A stretch of 17,752 bases of DNA, from NCBI GenBank assembly GCA_029570205.1, contig JAKQSI010000077.1, positions 1-17,752 on the forward strand. Direction: 5' to 3'. The DNA is from Candidatus Omnitrophota bacterium. GTDB taxonomy: Bacteria > Hinthialibacterota > Hinthialibacteria > Hinthialibacterales > JAKPRU01. A program made the translations under genes and the position numbers. This document shows positions 8,306 through 15,065 of this stretch, one piece after another. The notes below the pieces were generated by a model. That model did not search any database and was not told the origin of the DNA. It worked only from the letters and a program-made list of their open reading frames with translations. How positions within the stretch are numbered: the stretch's first letter is position 1; each line of letters starts with the position of its first letter.

Positions 8306-8378
8306 TGGGGAGTGGTCGAATGGCTAAGACGTCTGACTCTGGATCAGAAGGCTGGAGGTTCGATCCCTCCCTCCCCAG
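8306..8378 (+). tRNA. tRNA-Gln(CUG)
   Basis: The acceptor arm TGGGGAG (8306-8312) pairs with CTCCCCA (8371-8377), and the discriminator base is G. The anticodon arm TCTGA-CTCTGGA-TCAGA gives anticodon CUG, reading CAG. The T-arm GGAGG-TTCGATC-CCTCC is standard. The U1-A72 acceptor pair is typical of bacterial tRNA-Gln. CCA is not encoded. Confidence 0.97.
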
Positions 8379-8384
8379 TACCTG

Positions 8385-8409
8385 AAAATACGTGACTTAC
8401 GATATTTTT
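8385..8409 (+). terminator. Possible AT-rich terminator of tRNA-Gln
   Basis: AAAATACGT (8385-8393) can pair with ACG-A-TATTTT (8399-8408) around the loop GACTT, with one bulged A, and a T-run forms the 3' arm. It lies 7 nt after the tRNA. The stem is weak. Confidence 0.3.
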
Positions 8410-8487
8410 CCCCTCCAAAGAGGAAAAGGCGCCTGACAAAAAAATGTCGACTTAATCACCATTCCCCTCCTCAAAAAGGAAAACCCG

Positions 8488-9555
8488 ATGACCCCGAAAG
8501 AACGCGTGCTGACTGCCCTCGCCTGCCGGGAACCCGACCAGGTTCCGCTGGATTACTCGGCGAATCCTGGAATCGACAGAAGGCTGAAAGCGCATTACGG
8601 ACTTTCTCCCGATGATGATGAAGGGCTGCGGCTTGCTCTCGGTGTGGATTTCCGCTGGGTTGACGTCGATTATGTCGGGCCGAGGCTTCACCCCGAAATC
8701 CCCGGTCGCCGGGTCAACGACCAATGGGGGATTCGCACCCGCTGGATCGAACACGAAAGCGGCGGATACTGGGATTATTGTGACTTCCCGCTCAAAGAGG
8801 CCGATGAGGAAACCGTCGCGGCCTGGCCGATGCCGTCCCCGGACGATTACAATTACAAGCTGGTTCCGGAGACCTGCGACCGGTATCGGGAATATGCGCT
8901 GTTCACGGGTGGCGCGGGGCTTTGCGATATCATCAACAGCACAGGGATGCTTCGAAGCATGGAGGAAGTGCTGGTAGATCTCATCACCGACAACCCGGCC
9001 GGTCTGCTTCTGATCGACCGAAAAATCGAAATCCATTTGGAAACCACACGGCGCACACTGGAGGCCGCACGGGGGAAAATCGACTTCCTCTGGATGGGCG
9101 AAGACTTGGGCACGCAAATCGCCCCGATTATCAGCCTGGACCTGTTCCACAAGCACATCCGTCCCCGTCACCAGAGATTTGTGGACTTGGCGAAATCGTT
9201 CGACCTGCCGGTGATGATCCACACCTGCGGTTCAAGCAGCTGGGCGTACGAGGATTTCATCGAAATGGGAATCGACGCGGTCGATACGCTTCAACCGGAG
9301 GCGGTCAACATGTCGCCGGAGTACCTCAAGAAGACTTTCGGCGGACGGCTGGCCTTTCATGGGTGCATTTCTACCGCCGGACCGGTCGCAACCGGGACCC
9401 CGGAAGATGTGATCGCAAACGTGCGGCAAACCCTGGAGATCATGATGCCGGGCGGCGGATATTGCTGCGCACCCACCCATCAGCTTCAGGATAATTCCCC
9501 CACGGAAAACGTGATCGCCATGTACGACACAGCCCGCGAATATGGGCGGTATTGA
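8488..9555 (+). CDS. Uroporphyrinogen-III decarboxylase family protein (MtaA/CmuA-like)
   Basis: A 355-residue URO-D superfamily protein. It begins with the typical MTPKERVLTAL...PDQVPLDY. The zinc-site motif of the corrinoid or coenzyme M methyltransferase branch is present: His245-x-Cys247 (HTCGSS) and the late cysteines Cys326/Cys327 in GGYCCAPTHQLQ. EDLGTQ (205-210) is also typical. True heme-pathway HemE proteins lack the zinc motif, so a methyl transfer or demethylation role (methyltransferase 2 or a related activity) fits better than heme synthesis. No corrinoid protein gene is adjacent, so the substrate is unknown. The start is ATG 8488 with AAAGGA 7 nt before it. It follows tRNA-Gln by 109 bp. 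Confidence 0.88.
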   Translation: MTPKERVLTALACREPDQVPLDYSANPGIDRRLKAHYGLSPDDDEGLRLALGVDFRWVDVDYVGPRLHPEIPGRRVNDQWGIRTRWIEHESGGYWDYCDFPLKEADEETVAAWPMPSPDDYNYKLVPETCDRYREYALFTGGAGLCDIINSTGMLRSMEEVLVDLITDNPAGLLLIDRKIEIHLETTRRTLEAARGKIDFLWMGEDLGTQIAPIISLDLFHKHIRPRHQRFVDLAKSFDLPVMIHTCGSSSWAYEDFIEMGIDAVDTLQPEAVNMSPEYLKKTFGGRLAFHGCISTAGPVATGTPEDVIANVRQTLEIMMPGGGYCCAPTHQLQDNSPTENVIAMYDTAREYGRY

Positions 9556-9861
9556 GTCGATTTCGGATTTCAAAACAACGGGCCGATCTCAGGCCATAAA
9601 AAAACTCCACACACTCCTTCAGAGTAACAACCGGCCTGTCCTTTCGACCAAAGGGAGAAGTCTCATCAAGTTTATTTCAACGAGTTAATCACCACGCCAA
9701 TCCTCCGCAGCCGTGAAAACGCGCAAGTTGGAAAGACCCTTTCTCGAAACACCGGTTCCTGGTCTGTCGATGGGCCGACCTTTCGATCAACCCAAGACAC
9801 GCAGGATCAAGAACCGGCTCCGCACCGCGCTGCATTGGGAAACAGGGAGCCGGACTTGCGT
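9556..9861. other. Intergenic region, nothing recognised
   Basis: About 300 bp between the convergent ends of the URO-D-family gene and the minus-strand hypothetical gene. The frames here are short and arginine/proline-rich without motifs. GGCC-N7-GGCC near 9580 is followed by seven A, which would only resemble a weak terminator signal on the minus strand. Confidence 0.4.
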
Positions 9862-10428
9862 TCACTGGTCGTCCGGGGTTTCGGAAGATTCGGGATGGGA
9901 AACATGGCGCCATGCATGTTGGCCTGGGTCGAACCGGAAGAAAAACGGGCGCTTCGGAACAAATTCCCCCAGCGGCAGATGGCTCAGTTCATCCTCAAGA
10001 TGAAAATCCTCGGATGCAATATCCGGCCAGATCGGCAGAGAGACATACGGCGCGAAAACCTCCGCTCTGACCGTCAGCCACACCGCCGATTGGGGGGAAT
10101 CGGAGAAAAGCAGGTCCTCGGGGGAGTACCCTTCTTCGCGAATGATCTCGGCGACATCCATGCCGTTGACCGTCTCAAGTGTCAGCGCGTGCAAGGGCCA
10201 GGAAAACCGCCGACCCTTCCCGATGGGGATGCGGCAGGAATCGGTGAGCGATCCGAGTTCCGCAGTTACCTCGCAGCGGAGAATCGTATCTCCGTGCGCG
10301 AAGTTGGCGATAACAAATCGAACACGGAGAGGACTCTGCCGTTCGTTTATGGCGAGGATGCAGATAATGGGAATCCGAAGTTTCCCATCATTGAGCGCCC
10401 CCGATCCGGCATAAGGGATCCGTTCCAT
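9862..10428 (-). CDS. Hypothetical protein (188 aa), unrecognised
   Basis: I do not recognise this protein. Codon use and the alternation of hydrophobic and polar residues look like real coding sequence (for example LRVRFVIANFAHGDTILRCEV, a likely beta strand pair, and EIIREEGYSPEDLLF). The opposite-strand frame of similar length is rich in Arg, Gly and Pro and looks like a shadow. The start is uncertain. ATG 10428 is preferred; the frame stays open to a TTG at 10494, and an in-frame stop lies just upstream of that. The ribosome binding site is poor, and the beginning looks abrupt, as if the protein were the remnant C-terminal part of a larger beta-rich protein. There is no signal peptide or membrane segment. 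It is divergent from the GNAT gene. Confidence 0.55.
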   Translation of the reverse strand: MERIPYAGSGALNDGKLRIPIICILAINERQSPLRVRFVIANFAHGDTILRCEVTAELGSLTDSCRIPIGKGRRFSWPLHALTLETVNGMDVAEIIREEGYSPEDLLFSDSPQSAVWLTVRAEVFAPYVSLPIWPDIASEDFHLEDELSHLPLGEFVPKRPFFFRFDPGQHAWRHVSHPESSETPDDQ

Positions 10429-10486
10429 TGCCGTCTTGCCGCCTGGATACAGGGTCCCTGACTTGACTGAGGACCCGGCGCATGGT

Positions 10487-10515
10487 TTCACCAATTTATG
10501 AAACTAGGATATAGT
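10487..10515 (+). promoter_or_regulatory. Probable promoter of the GNAT-EutN operon
   Basis: TTCACC (10487-10492, 4/6), a 17-bp spacer and TATAGT (10510-10515, 5/6) would start transcription near 10522, about 20 nt before the GNAT start codon. Confidence 0.45.
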
Positions 10516-10541
10516 AATTTTTTCAATGGTCTCAGGTCTGT

Positions 10542-11057
10542 ATGGAACAAATTCTCATGATTCGACGCGCTCTTGTCCGAGATGTGAAAGAAATCAAGTC
10601 GCTCAATGACCGATACCGGGAGGAGGGCAACCTGCTGCCGCGGTCATTGACAGACATTTATGAAAACGTGCGGGATTTTTTTGTGATCGACAAGGATGGG
10701 AAGATTGGCGGATGTGTGGCTTTGCATGTGGTCTGGGAGGACTTGGCGGAGATCAAGTCCCTTGTCATCGACCGGGAATTTCGAAAGAAGGGGTATGGGG
10801 ACCGACTGTTTCTGACCGCGATGCGTGAGGCGCGGGATTTGCAGGTTGCCGATGTATTCGCGCTGACCGCGATTCCCGGATATTTCACCGCGAAGGGGTT
10901 CAAGGAGATCGACAAGTCCGTCCTGCCGCATAAAGTCTGGGCGGAATGTGTGAAATGCCCCAAGTTCCCCGATTGCGATGAGGTGGCGGTGATCGCGAAT
11001 GTGACGGAATGGTTTGCAACGTATGGGGCCAAGTTCGGAACCGAGGAGGTTGCCTGA
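10542..11057 (+). CDS. GNAT acetyltransferase, ArgA-like single-domain type
   Basis: A 171-residue GNAT-fold protein. The acetyl-CoA-binding motif A is in IKSLVIDREFRKKGYGDRL (71-89; RKKGYG holds the pyrophosphate loop). The C-terminal part 'GYFTAKGFKEIDKSVLPHKVWAECVKCPKFPDCDEVAV' is typical of short ArgA-like enzymes that acetylate glutamate in arginine synthesis in some bacteria. Cys137, Cys140 and Cys146 form a small cluster. Substrate assignment is by resemblance only. ATG 10557 (residue 6, MIRRALVRDVKEI) is a plausible alternative start, because this family often begins there. The stop codon overlaps the next start (TGATG), so it is translationally coupled to a microcompartment protein gene, an unexpected partner for an arginine enzyme. 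Confidence 0.85.
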   Translation: MEQILMIRRALVRDVKEIKSLNDRYREEGNLLPRSLTDIYENVRDFFVIDKDGKIGGCVALHVVWEDLAEIKSLVIDREFRKKGYGDRLFLTAMREARDLQVADVFALTAIPGYFTAKGFKEIDKSVLPHKVWAECVKCPKFPDCDEVAVIANVTEWFATYGAKFGTEEVA

Positions 11058-11356
11058 TGTTTCTGGGAAAAGTAGTCGGCACGGTGGTTTCCACTCAAAA
11101 AGATCCGAAGCTGCGGGGTGGAAAACTCCTGGTTGTTCAGCATGTCACGATGGACCTCGAACCGGCCAGGGGGTTTGCCGTCGCGATGGATTCGGTCGGC
11201 GCCGGGCAGGGGGAACTTGTCATTTGTGCCTCCGGATCCTCCGCGCGTATGACCGAAGTTACTGAGGGGCTGCCGGTGGATACCGTGATTCTGGGGATTG
11301 TGGACAGTTTGGAGATCGAAGGAAAGATTGTATTTCGCAAGGAAGAAGAAGGTTGA
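11057..11356 (+). CDS. EutN/CcmL family microcompartment vertex protein (copy 1)
   Basis: A 99-residue protein of the EutN/CcmL (BMC-P, Pfam PF03319) family, whose pentamers close the vertices of bacterial microcompartment shells. MFLGKVVGTVVSTQKDPKLRGGKLLVVQ is the standard N-terminal strand pair. GAGQGELVICASGSSAR (68-84) is the conserved loop region. VDTVILGIVDSLEIEG is the typical C-terminal strand. The start ATG 11057 overlaps the GNAT stop, with GAGGAGGT 7 nt before it. A second, divergent copy follows. No hexameric shell gene or encapsulated enzyme lies in this window. Confidence 0.93.
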   Translation: MFLGKVVGTVVSTQKDPKLRGGKLLVVQHVTMDLEPARGFAVAMDSVGAGQGELVICASGSSARMTEVTEGLPVDTVILGIVDSLEIEGKIVFRKEEEG

Positions 11357-11513
11357 CCCCCCTCCATCCCCCCGTAAACGGTGGGAAGAATCTCCCTCCC
11401 TGTTTACGGGGAGGGCCGGGGTTGGGGAAAGCTGTTCTTGCGGGGAGGGGCGGGGTGGGGGAGTGCTGTTCTCACGGGGAGGGCCGGGATGGGCAAAGAA
11501 GGAGTAACCTGTC
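11357..11513. repeat. G-rich iterated segment with a 10-bp inverted repeat
   Basis: CCCCGTAAAC (11370-11379) and GTTTACGGGG (11402-11411) are perfect inverted arms, 22 bp apart. They are followed by three imperfect copies of an element beginning GGGGAGGG and ending in a G/T-rich run; the last two are preceded by GCTGTTCT. The plus strand is very G-rich. It separates the two EutN genes and looks like a small non-autonomous or slippage-derived repeat. It could also form G-rich secondary structure in the mRNA. Confidence 0.5.
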
Positions 11514-11804
11514 ATGCAGATGGCGAAAGTAATCGGATCGGTTTGGGCGACGCGCAGACATTCCAGTTTGGGCGGGGTGAAACTATGTATTATCCAGCCG
11601 GTCGATCACGAGCGGAAACCACAGGGAGTGCCGTTAATTGCTCCCGATATCACCAACCAGGTCGGGCGTGGCGAGTTTGTCTTCTTTGTAGATGGCGGCG
11701 ATGCAACCCGCCTCGCCCCCGGCCCACGTCTACCGTATGACGCGGCTGTAGTGGGGATTATCGACAGTTTGTCGACGGATGGGGAAGAACTGACGGAAGT
11801 GTGA
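11514..11804 (+). CDS. EutN/CcmL family microcompartment vertex protein (copy 2)
   Basis: A 96-residue second member of the EutN/CcmL family, clearly diverged from copy 1. It has AKVIGSVWATRRHSSLGGVKLCIIQPVD at the N-terminus and the RGEFVFFVDGGDATR loop. The C-terminal strand is AAVVGIIDSLSTDG. Diverged pairs or trios of BMC-P paralogues are common in complex microcompartment loci, where they may occupy different vertices. The start is ATG 11514, with AAGGAG 9 nt before it; the ATG at 11520 is too far away. It is probably in the GNAT-EutN transcript despite the 157-bp repeat-rich gap. Confidence 0.92.
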   Translation: MQMAKVIGSVWATRRHSSLGGVKLCIIQPVDHERKPQGVPLIAPDITNQVGRGEFVFFVDGGDATRLAPGPRLPYDAAVVGIIDSLSTDGEELTEV

Positions 11805-11815
11805 AAACTGTGTAG

Positions 11816-11834
11816 GGCAACCGTCTTGGTTGCC
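11816..11834. repeat. Palindromic hairpin after the EutN operon
   Basis: GGCAACC-GTCTT-GGTTGCC is a perfect 7-bp inverted repeat, 12 bp after the stop codon of the second EutN gene. There is no T-run, so it is a REP-like element or an mRNA 3' stabiliser rather than a canonical terminator. Confidence 0.5.
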
Positions 11835-11868
11835 GAATTATCCGATCATCTCCCCTGATTTCCCCCTT

Positions 11869-11899
11869 AAAAAAATGGCCGCCCTTTTTGAGGGGCGGC
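11869..11899 (-). terminator. Rho-independent terminator of tracrRNA
   Basis: On the minus strand GCCGCCC (11899-11893) pairs perfectly with GGGCGGC (11884-11878) around an 8-nt loop. It is followed by CA and seven T (11875-11869). This is a strong, canonical terminator and also the last tracrRNA hairpin. Confidence 0.92.
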
Positions 11900-11947
11900 A
11901 TGACGCTCCGTAGAGCGGCGCCTGCGAATCTTTCGTCTTGTTACGAA

Positions 11948-11976
11948 TAGACTCTCAGGCTGAGATCAGTTACAAT
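11948..11976 (+). promoter_or_regulatory. cas9: Promoter-like element toward cas9, inside the anti-repeat
   Basis: TAGACT (11948-11953, 4/6), a 17-bp spacer and TACAAT (11971-11976, 5/6) read toward cas9, with transcription expected near 11983 and a leader of about 68 nt. It is the plus-strand face of the tracrRNA anti-repeat and corresponds to the promoter-like TTGACT-16-TACAAT in each CRISPR repeat. No better cas9 promoter is visible between here and the start codon. Confidence 0.45.
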
Positions 11977-11982
11977 AACCGT

Positions 11983-12011
11983 ACTATACAGCAATCGTAG
12001 CGGACTGTCAA
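11983..12011 (-). promoter_or_regulatory. tracrRNA promoter
   Basis: On the minus strand a perfect TTGACA (12011-12006) is followed by a 17-bp spacer and TATAGT (11988-11983, 5/6). The start would be about 7 nt downstream, at the first base of the anti-repeat. It lies between tracrRNA and cas9 and faces the putative cas9 promoter. Confidence 0.9.
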
Positions 12012-12050
12012 TACCTTCTATCGATCTTTTTCATGAGGAGGAATCCTTCC

Positions 12051-15038
12051 ATGTCGGATTACACACTCGGAATCGACCTGGGGCCGAATTCTATCGGATG
12101 GGCGCTTGTGGATGAGAAGGCCGGATGCCTGCTGAATGCGGGAGTCCGCGTGTTTCCCGAAGGTGTGGACCGCGATCAGCAGGGCGGAGAACTATCCAAG
12201 AATGAAACACGACGAACTGCACGGGGAACACGTCGGCAGATTGCGCGCCGTGCCCGACGGAAGAAACGTTTGCTGAAACAATTGGTCGAAGCGGGTCTAT
12301 TTCCGTCCGATCCCGGCGAACAAGAGAAACTGTTTTCCGCCGATCCGTATCAACTAAGGCTCCGCGCCTTGACGGAGCGTCTCTCCATTCATGAGTTCGG
12401 AAGAGTACTGATCCACCTGAATCAACGTCGCGGATTCCTCTTAAACCGAAAGAGTGACCGGGTCAAGAAAAAAGAGACTTCGGACATGCTGAAGGAAATC
12501 AGCGAACTGGCGAATCGGATTGAAAGTGGCGGGCATCAGACACTCGGCGAGTACCTGGCTGTCTTCCAGGAAGAGTCAAGGCAGAGTTCTGCAAGAGGAT
12601 TGCCCGAAAAGATTAGGGGCAAACATACCCGGCGCGATATGTACGAAAGGGAATTTGCTCTCCTCTGGCAAAGACAGCAGCAATACCATCCCGATCTGCT
12701 CACCGATGACCTTCGGCAGAAGATTCATGATACCATTTTCCATCAGCGTCCCTTGCACCCGGTTGCGAAACTCGTGGGGCGATGCGAACTCGAACGTGGG
12801 GAACGCCGATGCCCCAGGGCGGATAGGCAAGCCCAGCGGTTTCGCCTGTTCCAGGAAGTGAATAACTTACGGTTGCTCGACATGACCACGGGCGAGGAAA
12901 GGCCCCTGGAAGAGAGGGAACGCCGGACATTACTGGAATACCTGGCAACGGGGAAAGAAAAGAGTTTTGACGATATCCGCGAGAAACTCGGATTCTTTGA
13001 AAGCTGCAAGTTCAATTTCGAAGATGCAAAGCGGACAAAACTTCAGGGAATGCAAACGGACGCGATATTGGCGAACAAGAATCTCTTCGGGAAACACTGG
13101 TACGACTTCCCGGAACCGAGAAAGAACGAGATTGTCGAAACGCTTCTCGAAGAACAAGACCCGAAGGCCTTGATTGAAAAGGCCGTCGGAGAGTGGTGTG
13201 TTACTCCCGAAGTGGCCGAGAAATTGGCGGATGTGGATCTTCCTGCCGGGTATATGAACTTCAGCCGGAAGGCCATCGAGAAATTGCTGCCTCACCTGGA
13301 GCGCGGCCTTCCCCTCATGGCGGGAGATAATTCTCCGTCTGCAATGACCGAAGCCGGGTATCTTCGACCCGATCAAAGACGATCAAAGCCGTTGGGATTC
13401 CTGCCCCGACCTCCACAGGACATCCCGAATCCCATTGTCAGACAGGCGTTGCACGAAGTGCGCGGTCTGGTCAATGCCATTATCCGCGAATACGGAAAAC
13501 CGGCACGGATTCAGATTGAATTGGCAAGGGAAGTGAAAGGCTCCTTGAGAAGCCGTGAGGAAATTCTCAAGACGAACAGAGAGCGGGAAAGAGAGCGCAA
13601 AGAGGCCGCTCAAAAGATTGAGGAAGAGGGGCATAAACCCACACGAGACGCCATCGAACGATATCGCCTCTGGGAGGAACAAACTCATATCTGCATTTAT
13701 TCGGGAAGAACCATCAGCCTCGCGCAAGTACTCGGCGGCGAAGTGGACGTGGATCATATTCTTCCATACGCGCGCAGCCTGGATAACTCCTATGCGAACA
13801 AGGTGCTCTGTTTCCGATCCGCCAACGCCGAGAAGAAAGACCGAACGCCTTATGAGTGGCTTGCGGAATCCGATGCGGCCCGCTACGACGAAATCCTTCA
13901 GCGCGCACAGAAATTGCCGTACAACAAACGGCGTAAGTTCAGCCGGAAAGATGTGGAACTGGACCATTTCATCGCTCGGCAGTTGGTCGATACGGCCTAT
14001 ATCAGCCGGAAAGTGGCGGAATATGTCCGTTGTCTTGGTGCAGATGTTGTTTGCACTAAAGGTCAGTTGACCGCCGAATTGCGCCATTTCTGGGGGCTTG
14101 ACAACATTCTCAATCCGGCCTGGGAAGGTTATGAGAAATGCCGGGACGATCATCGTCATCATGCCGTCGATGCCATCGTGATCGCCTTGACAGACAGATC
14201 TCGCCTTCAGCAACTCGCAGCAGTCCGGCGATATACCCGCGATCCCCTGCAAAGAATGCTGCCGCCGCCGTGGGACAATTTCCGCGACGACGTGGAAAAG
14301 GCTGTGAATGCAATCAATGTATCCCACCGCGTTAGGCGGAAAGTGTCGGGAGCGTTGCACGAAGAAACCATTTACGGGCCGACAAAGCAGGAGGGAGTCT
14401 TTGTTTATCGCAAACCGGTGGAGTCTCTCACCACCAGTATGATTGAGGATATCCGCGATCCGTCCATCCGGGAAATCATTGTTCGGCGTCTGCGAGAACA
14501 CGGCATCGATCCTTCAGCGAAACAGAAGATCTCCGCCGCTGTTTGGAAAGAACCGCTCACCATGCCGTCCGGTGTGCCGATCAAGAAAGTGCGCCTCCTC
14601 AGAAAAGACAAGACAGTTCAACGCATTCGGAATGGAGATGCAGCGGCTTATATCAAACCCGGCAGTAACCACCATGTCTGCATCTTCGAGATGCCGGACG
14701 GGAAACGAGATGCCATCTTTACTACTATGCTCGAAGCCGCCCGCCGCACCAGGGATGGGGAACCGATTATCCGGCGGGAACACCCAACCTGCCCGGAGGC
14801 GAAATTCCTTAGGTCCCTGAGTGCAAATGAGATGGTGATCATTGAAAATGGGGGCAAAAAAGAACTGTGCCGATTTGAAACCGCCGCCGCAACAAGTCGG
14901 CAAATGTGGTTCCGCCACCACACATTCTCTGGGAAGAGCAGTGACAAACGGGGACAGATTAGCAGGATGCCGAACAGCTTTGAGGGACGGAAAGTGACCG
15001 TGGATCGCTTAGGGCGGATTCGCTGGGCGAATGATTGA
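12051..15038 (+). CDS. cas9: CRISPR-associated endonuclease Cas9, type II-C
   Basis: A 995-residue compact Cas9, the RNA-guided enzyme that cuts both strands of target DNA. RuvC-I is LGIDLGPNSIGWAL with Asp9. The Arg-rich bridge helix spans about 52-80. RuvC-II is IQIELARE with Glu490. The HNH nuclease lies around ICIYSG...DVDHILPYARS, with Asp568, His569 and probable Asn592. RuvC-III is HHAVDA with His704 and Asp707. All nuclease residues are present, so the protein should be active. The short recognition lobe and the size fit subtype II-C (CjCas9 and NmeCas9 are about 980-1080 aa). ATG 12051 follows AGGAGGA by 7-8 nt; a frame-extending ATG at 12033 lies before this site and is rejected. The PAM cannot be read from the sequence. 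cas1 follows after 27 bp. Confidence 0.97.
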   Translation: MSDYTLGIDLGPNSIGWALVDEKAGCLLNAGVRVFPEGVDRDQQGGELSKNETRRTARGTRRQIARRARRKKRLLKQLVEAGLFPSDPGEQEKLFSADPYQLRLRALTERLSIHEFGRVLIHLNQRRGFLLNRKSDRVKKKETSDMLKEISELANRIESGGHQTLGEYLAVFQEESRQSSARGLPEKIRGKHTRRDMYEREFALLWQRQQQYHPDLLTDDLRQKIHDTIFHQRPLHPVAKLVGRCELERGERRCPRADRQAQRFRLFQEVNNLRLLDMTTGEERPLEERERRTLLEYLATGKEKSFDDIREKLGFFESCKFNFEDAKRTKLQGMQTDAILANKNLFGKHWYDFPEPRKNEIVETLLEEQDPKALIEKAVGEWCVTPEVAEKLADVDLPAGYMNFSRKAIEKLLPHLERGLPLMAGDNSPSAMTEAGYLRPDQRRSKPLGFLPRPPQDIPNPIVRQALHEVRGLVNAIIREYGKPARIQIELAREVKGSLRSREEILKTNRERERERKEAAQKIEEEGHKPTRDAIERYRLWEEQTHICIYSGRTISLAQVLGGEVDVDHILPYARSLDNSYANKVLCFRSANAEKKDRTPYEWLAESDAARYDEILQRAQKLPYNKRRKFSRKDVELDHFIARQLVDTAYISRKVAEYVRCLGADVVCTKGQLTAELRHFWGLDNILNPAWEGYEKCRDDHRHHAVDAIVIALTDRSRLQQLAAVRRYTRDPLQRMLPPPWDNFRDDVEKAVNAINVSHRVRRKVSGALHEETIYGPTKQEGVFVYRKPVESLTTSMIEDIRDPSIREIIVRRLREHGIDPSAKQKISAAVWKEPLTMPSGVPIKKVRLLRKDKTVQRIRNGDAAAYIKPGSNHHVCIFEMPDGKRDAIFTTMLEAARRTRDGEPIIRREHPTCPEAKFLRSLSANEMVIIENGGKKELCRFETAAATSRQMWFRHHTFSGKSSDKRGQISRMPNSFEGRKVTVDRLGRIRWAND

Positions 15039-15065
15039 GGGCACAATTCGTGCGGGAGGCGGATC

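Larger units (their letters stand above)
11869..11976 (-). ncRNA. tracrRNA of the type II-C CRISPR-Cas9 system
   Basis: About 108 nt on the minus strand, divergent from cas9. Positions 11976-11940 are the anti-repeat, which starts with the same 13 bases as the repeat read on the plus strand and can pair with the whole 36-nt crRNA repeat. I count one bulged A, one U-U mismatch and a few G-U pairs. The tail has three hairpins: CGAA-AGA-TTCG (11935-11925), CGCTC-TACG-GAGCG with a UNCG-type loop (11917-11904), and a terminator (11899-11878) followed by seven T. The start near 11976 is set by a near-consensus promoter placed so that RNA begins at the first base of the anti-repeat. It should guide crRNA maturation and Cas9 loading. 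Confidence 0.95.

Noticed and set aside
363-8378. tRNA genes as attachment sites of an integrated element
   Set aside because: No integrase gene and no duplicated tRNA 3' end were found in the window.
9835-10461. 208-aa plus-strand frame opposite the unrecognised minus-strand gene
   Set aside because: It is rich in Arg, Gly and Pro; the minus-strand frame shows more natural hydrophobic patterning, although neither has a recognised family.
12033-12051. Upstream ATG at 12033 as the cas9 start
   Set aside because: The strong AGGAGGA site lies downstream of that ATG and is correctly spaced only for ATG 12051, where the canonical Cas9 N-terminus begins.
13383-14501. 372-aa minus-strand frame opposite cas9
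   Set aside because: It is a shadow of cas9 coding sequence, has no recognisable motif, and cas9 has every expected domain on the other strand.
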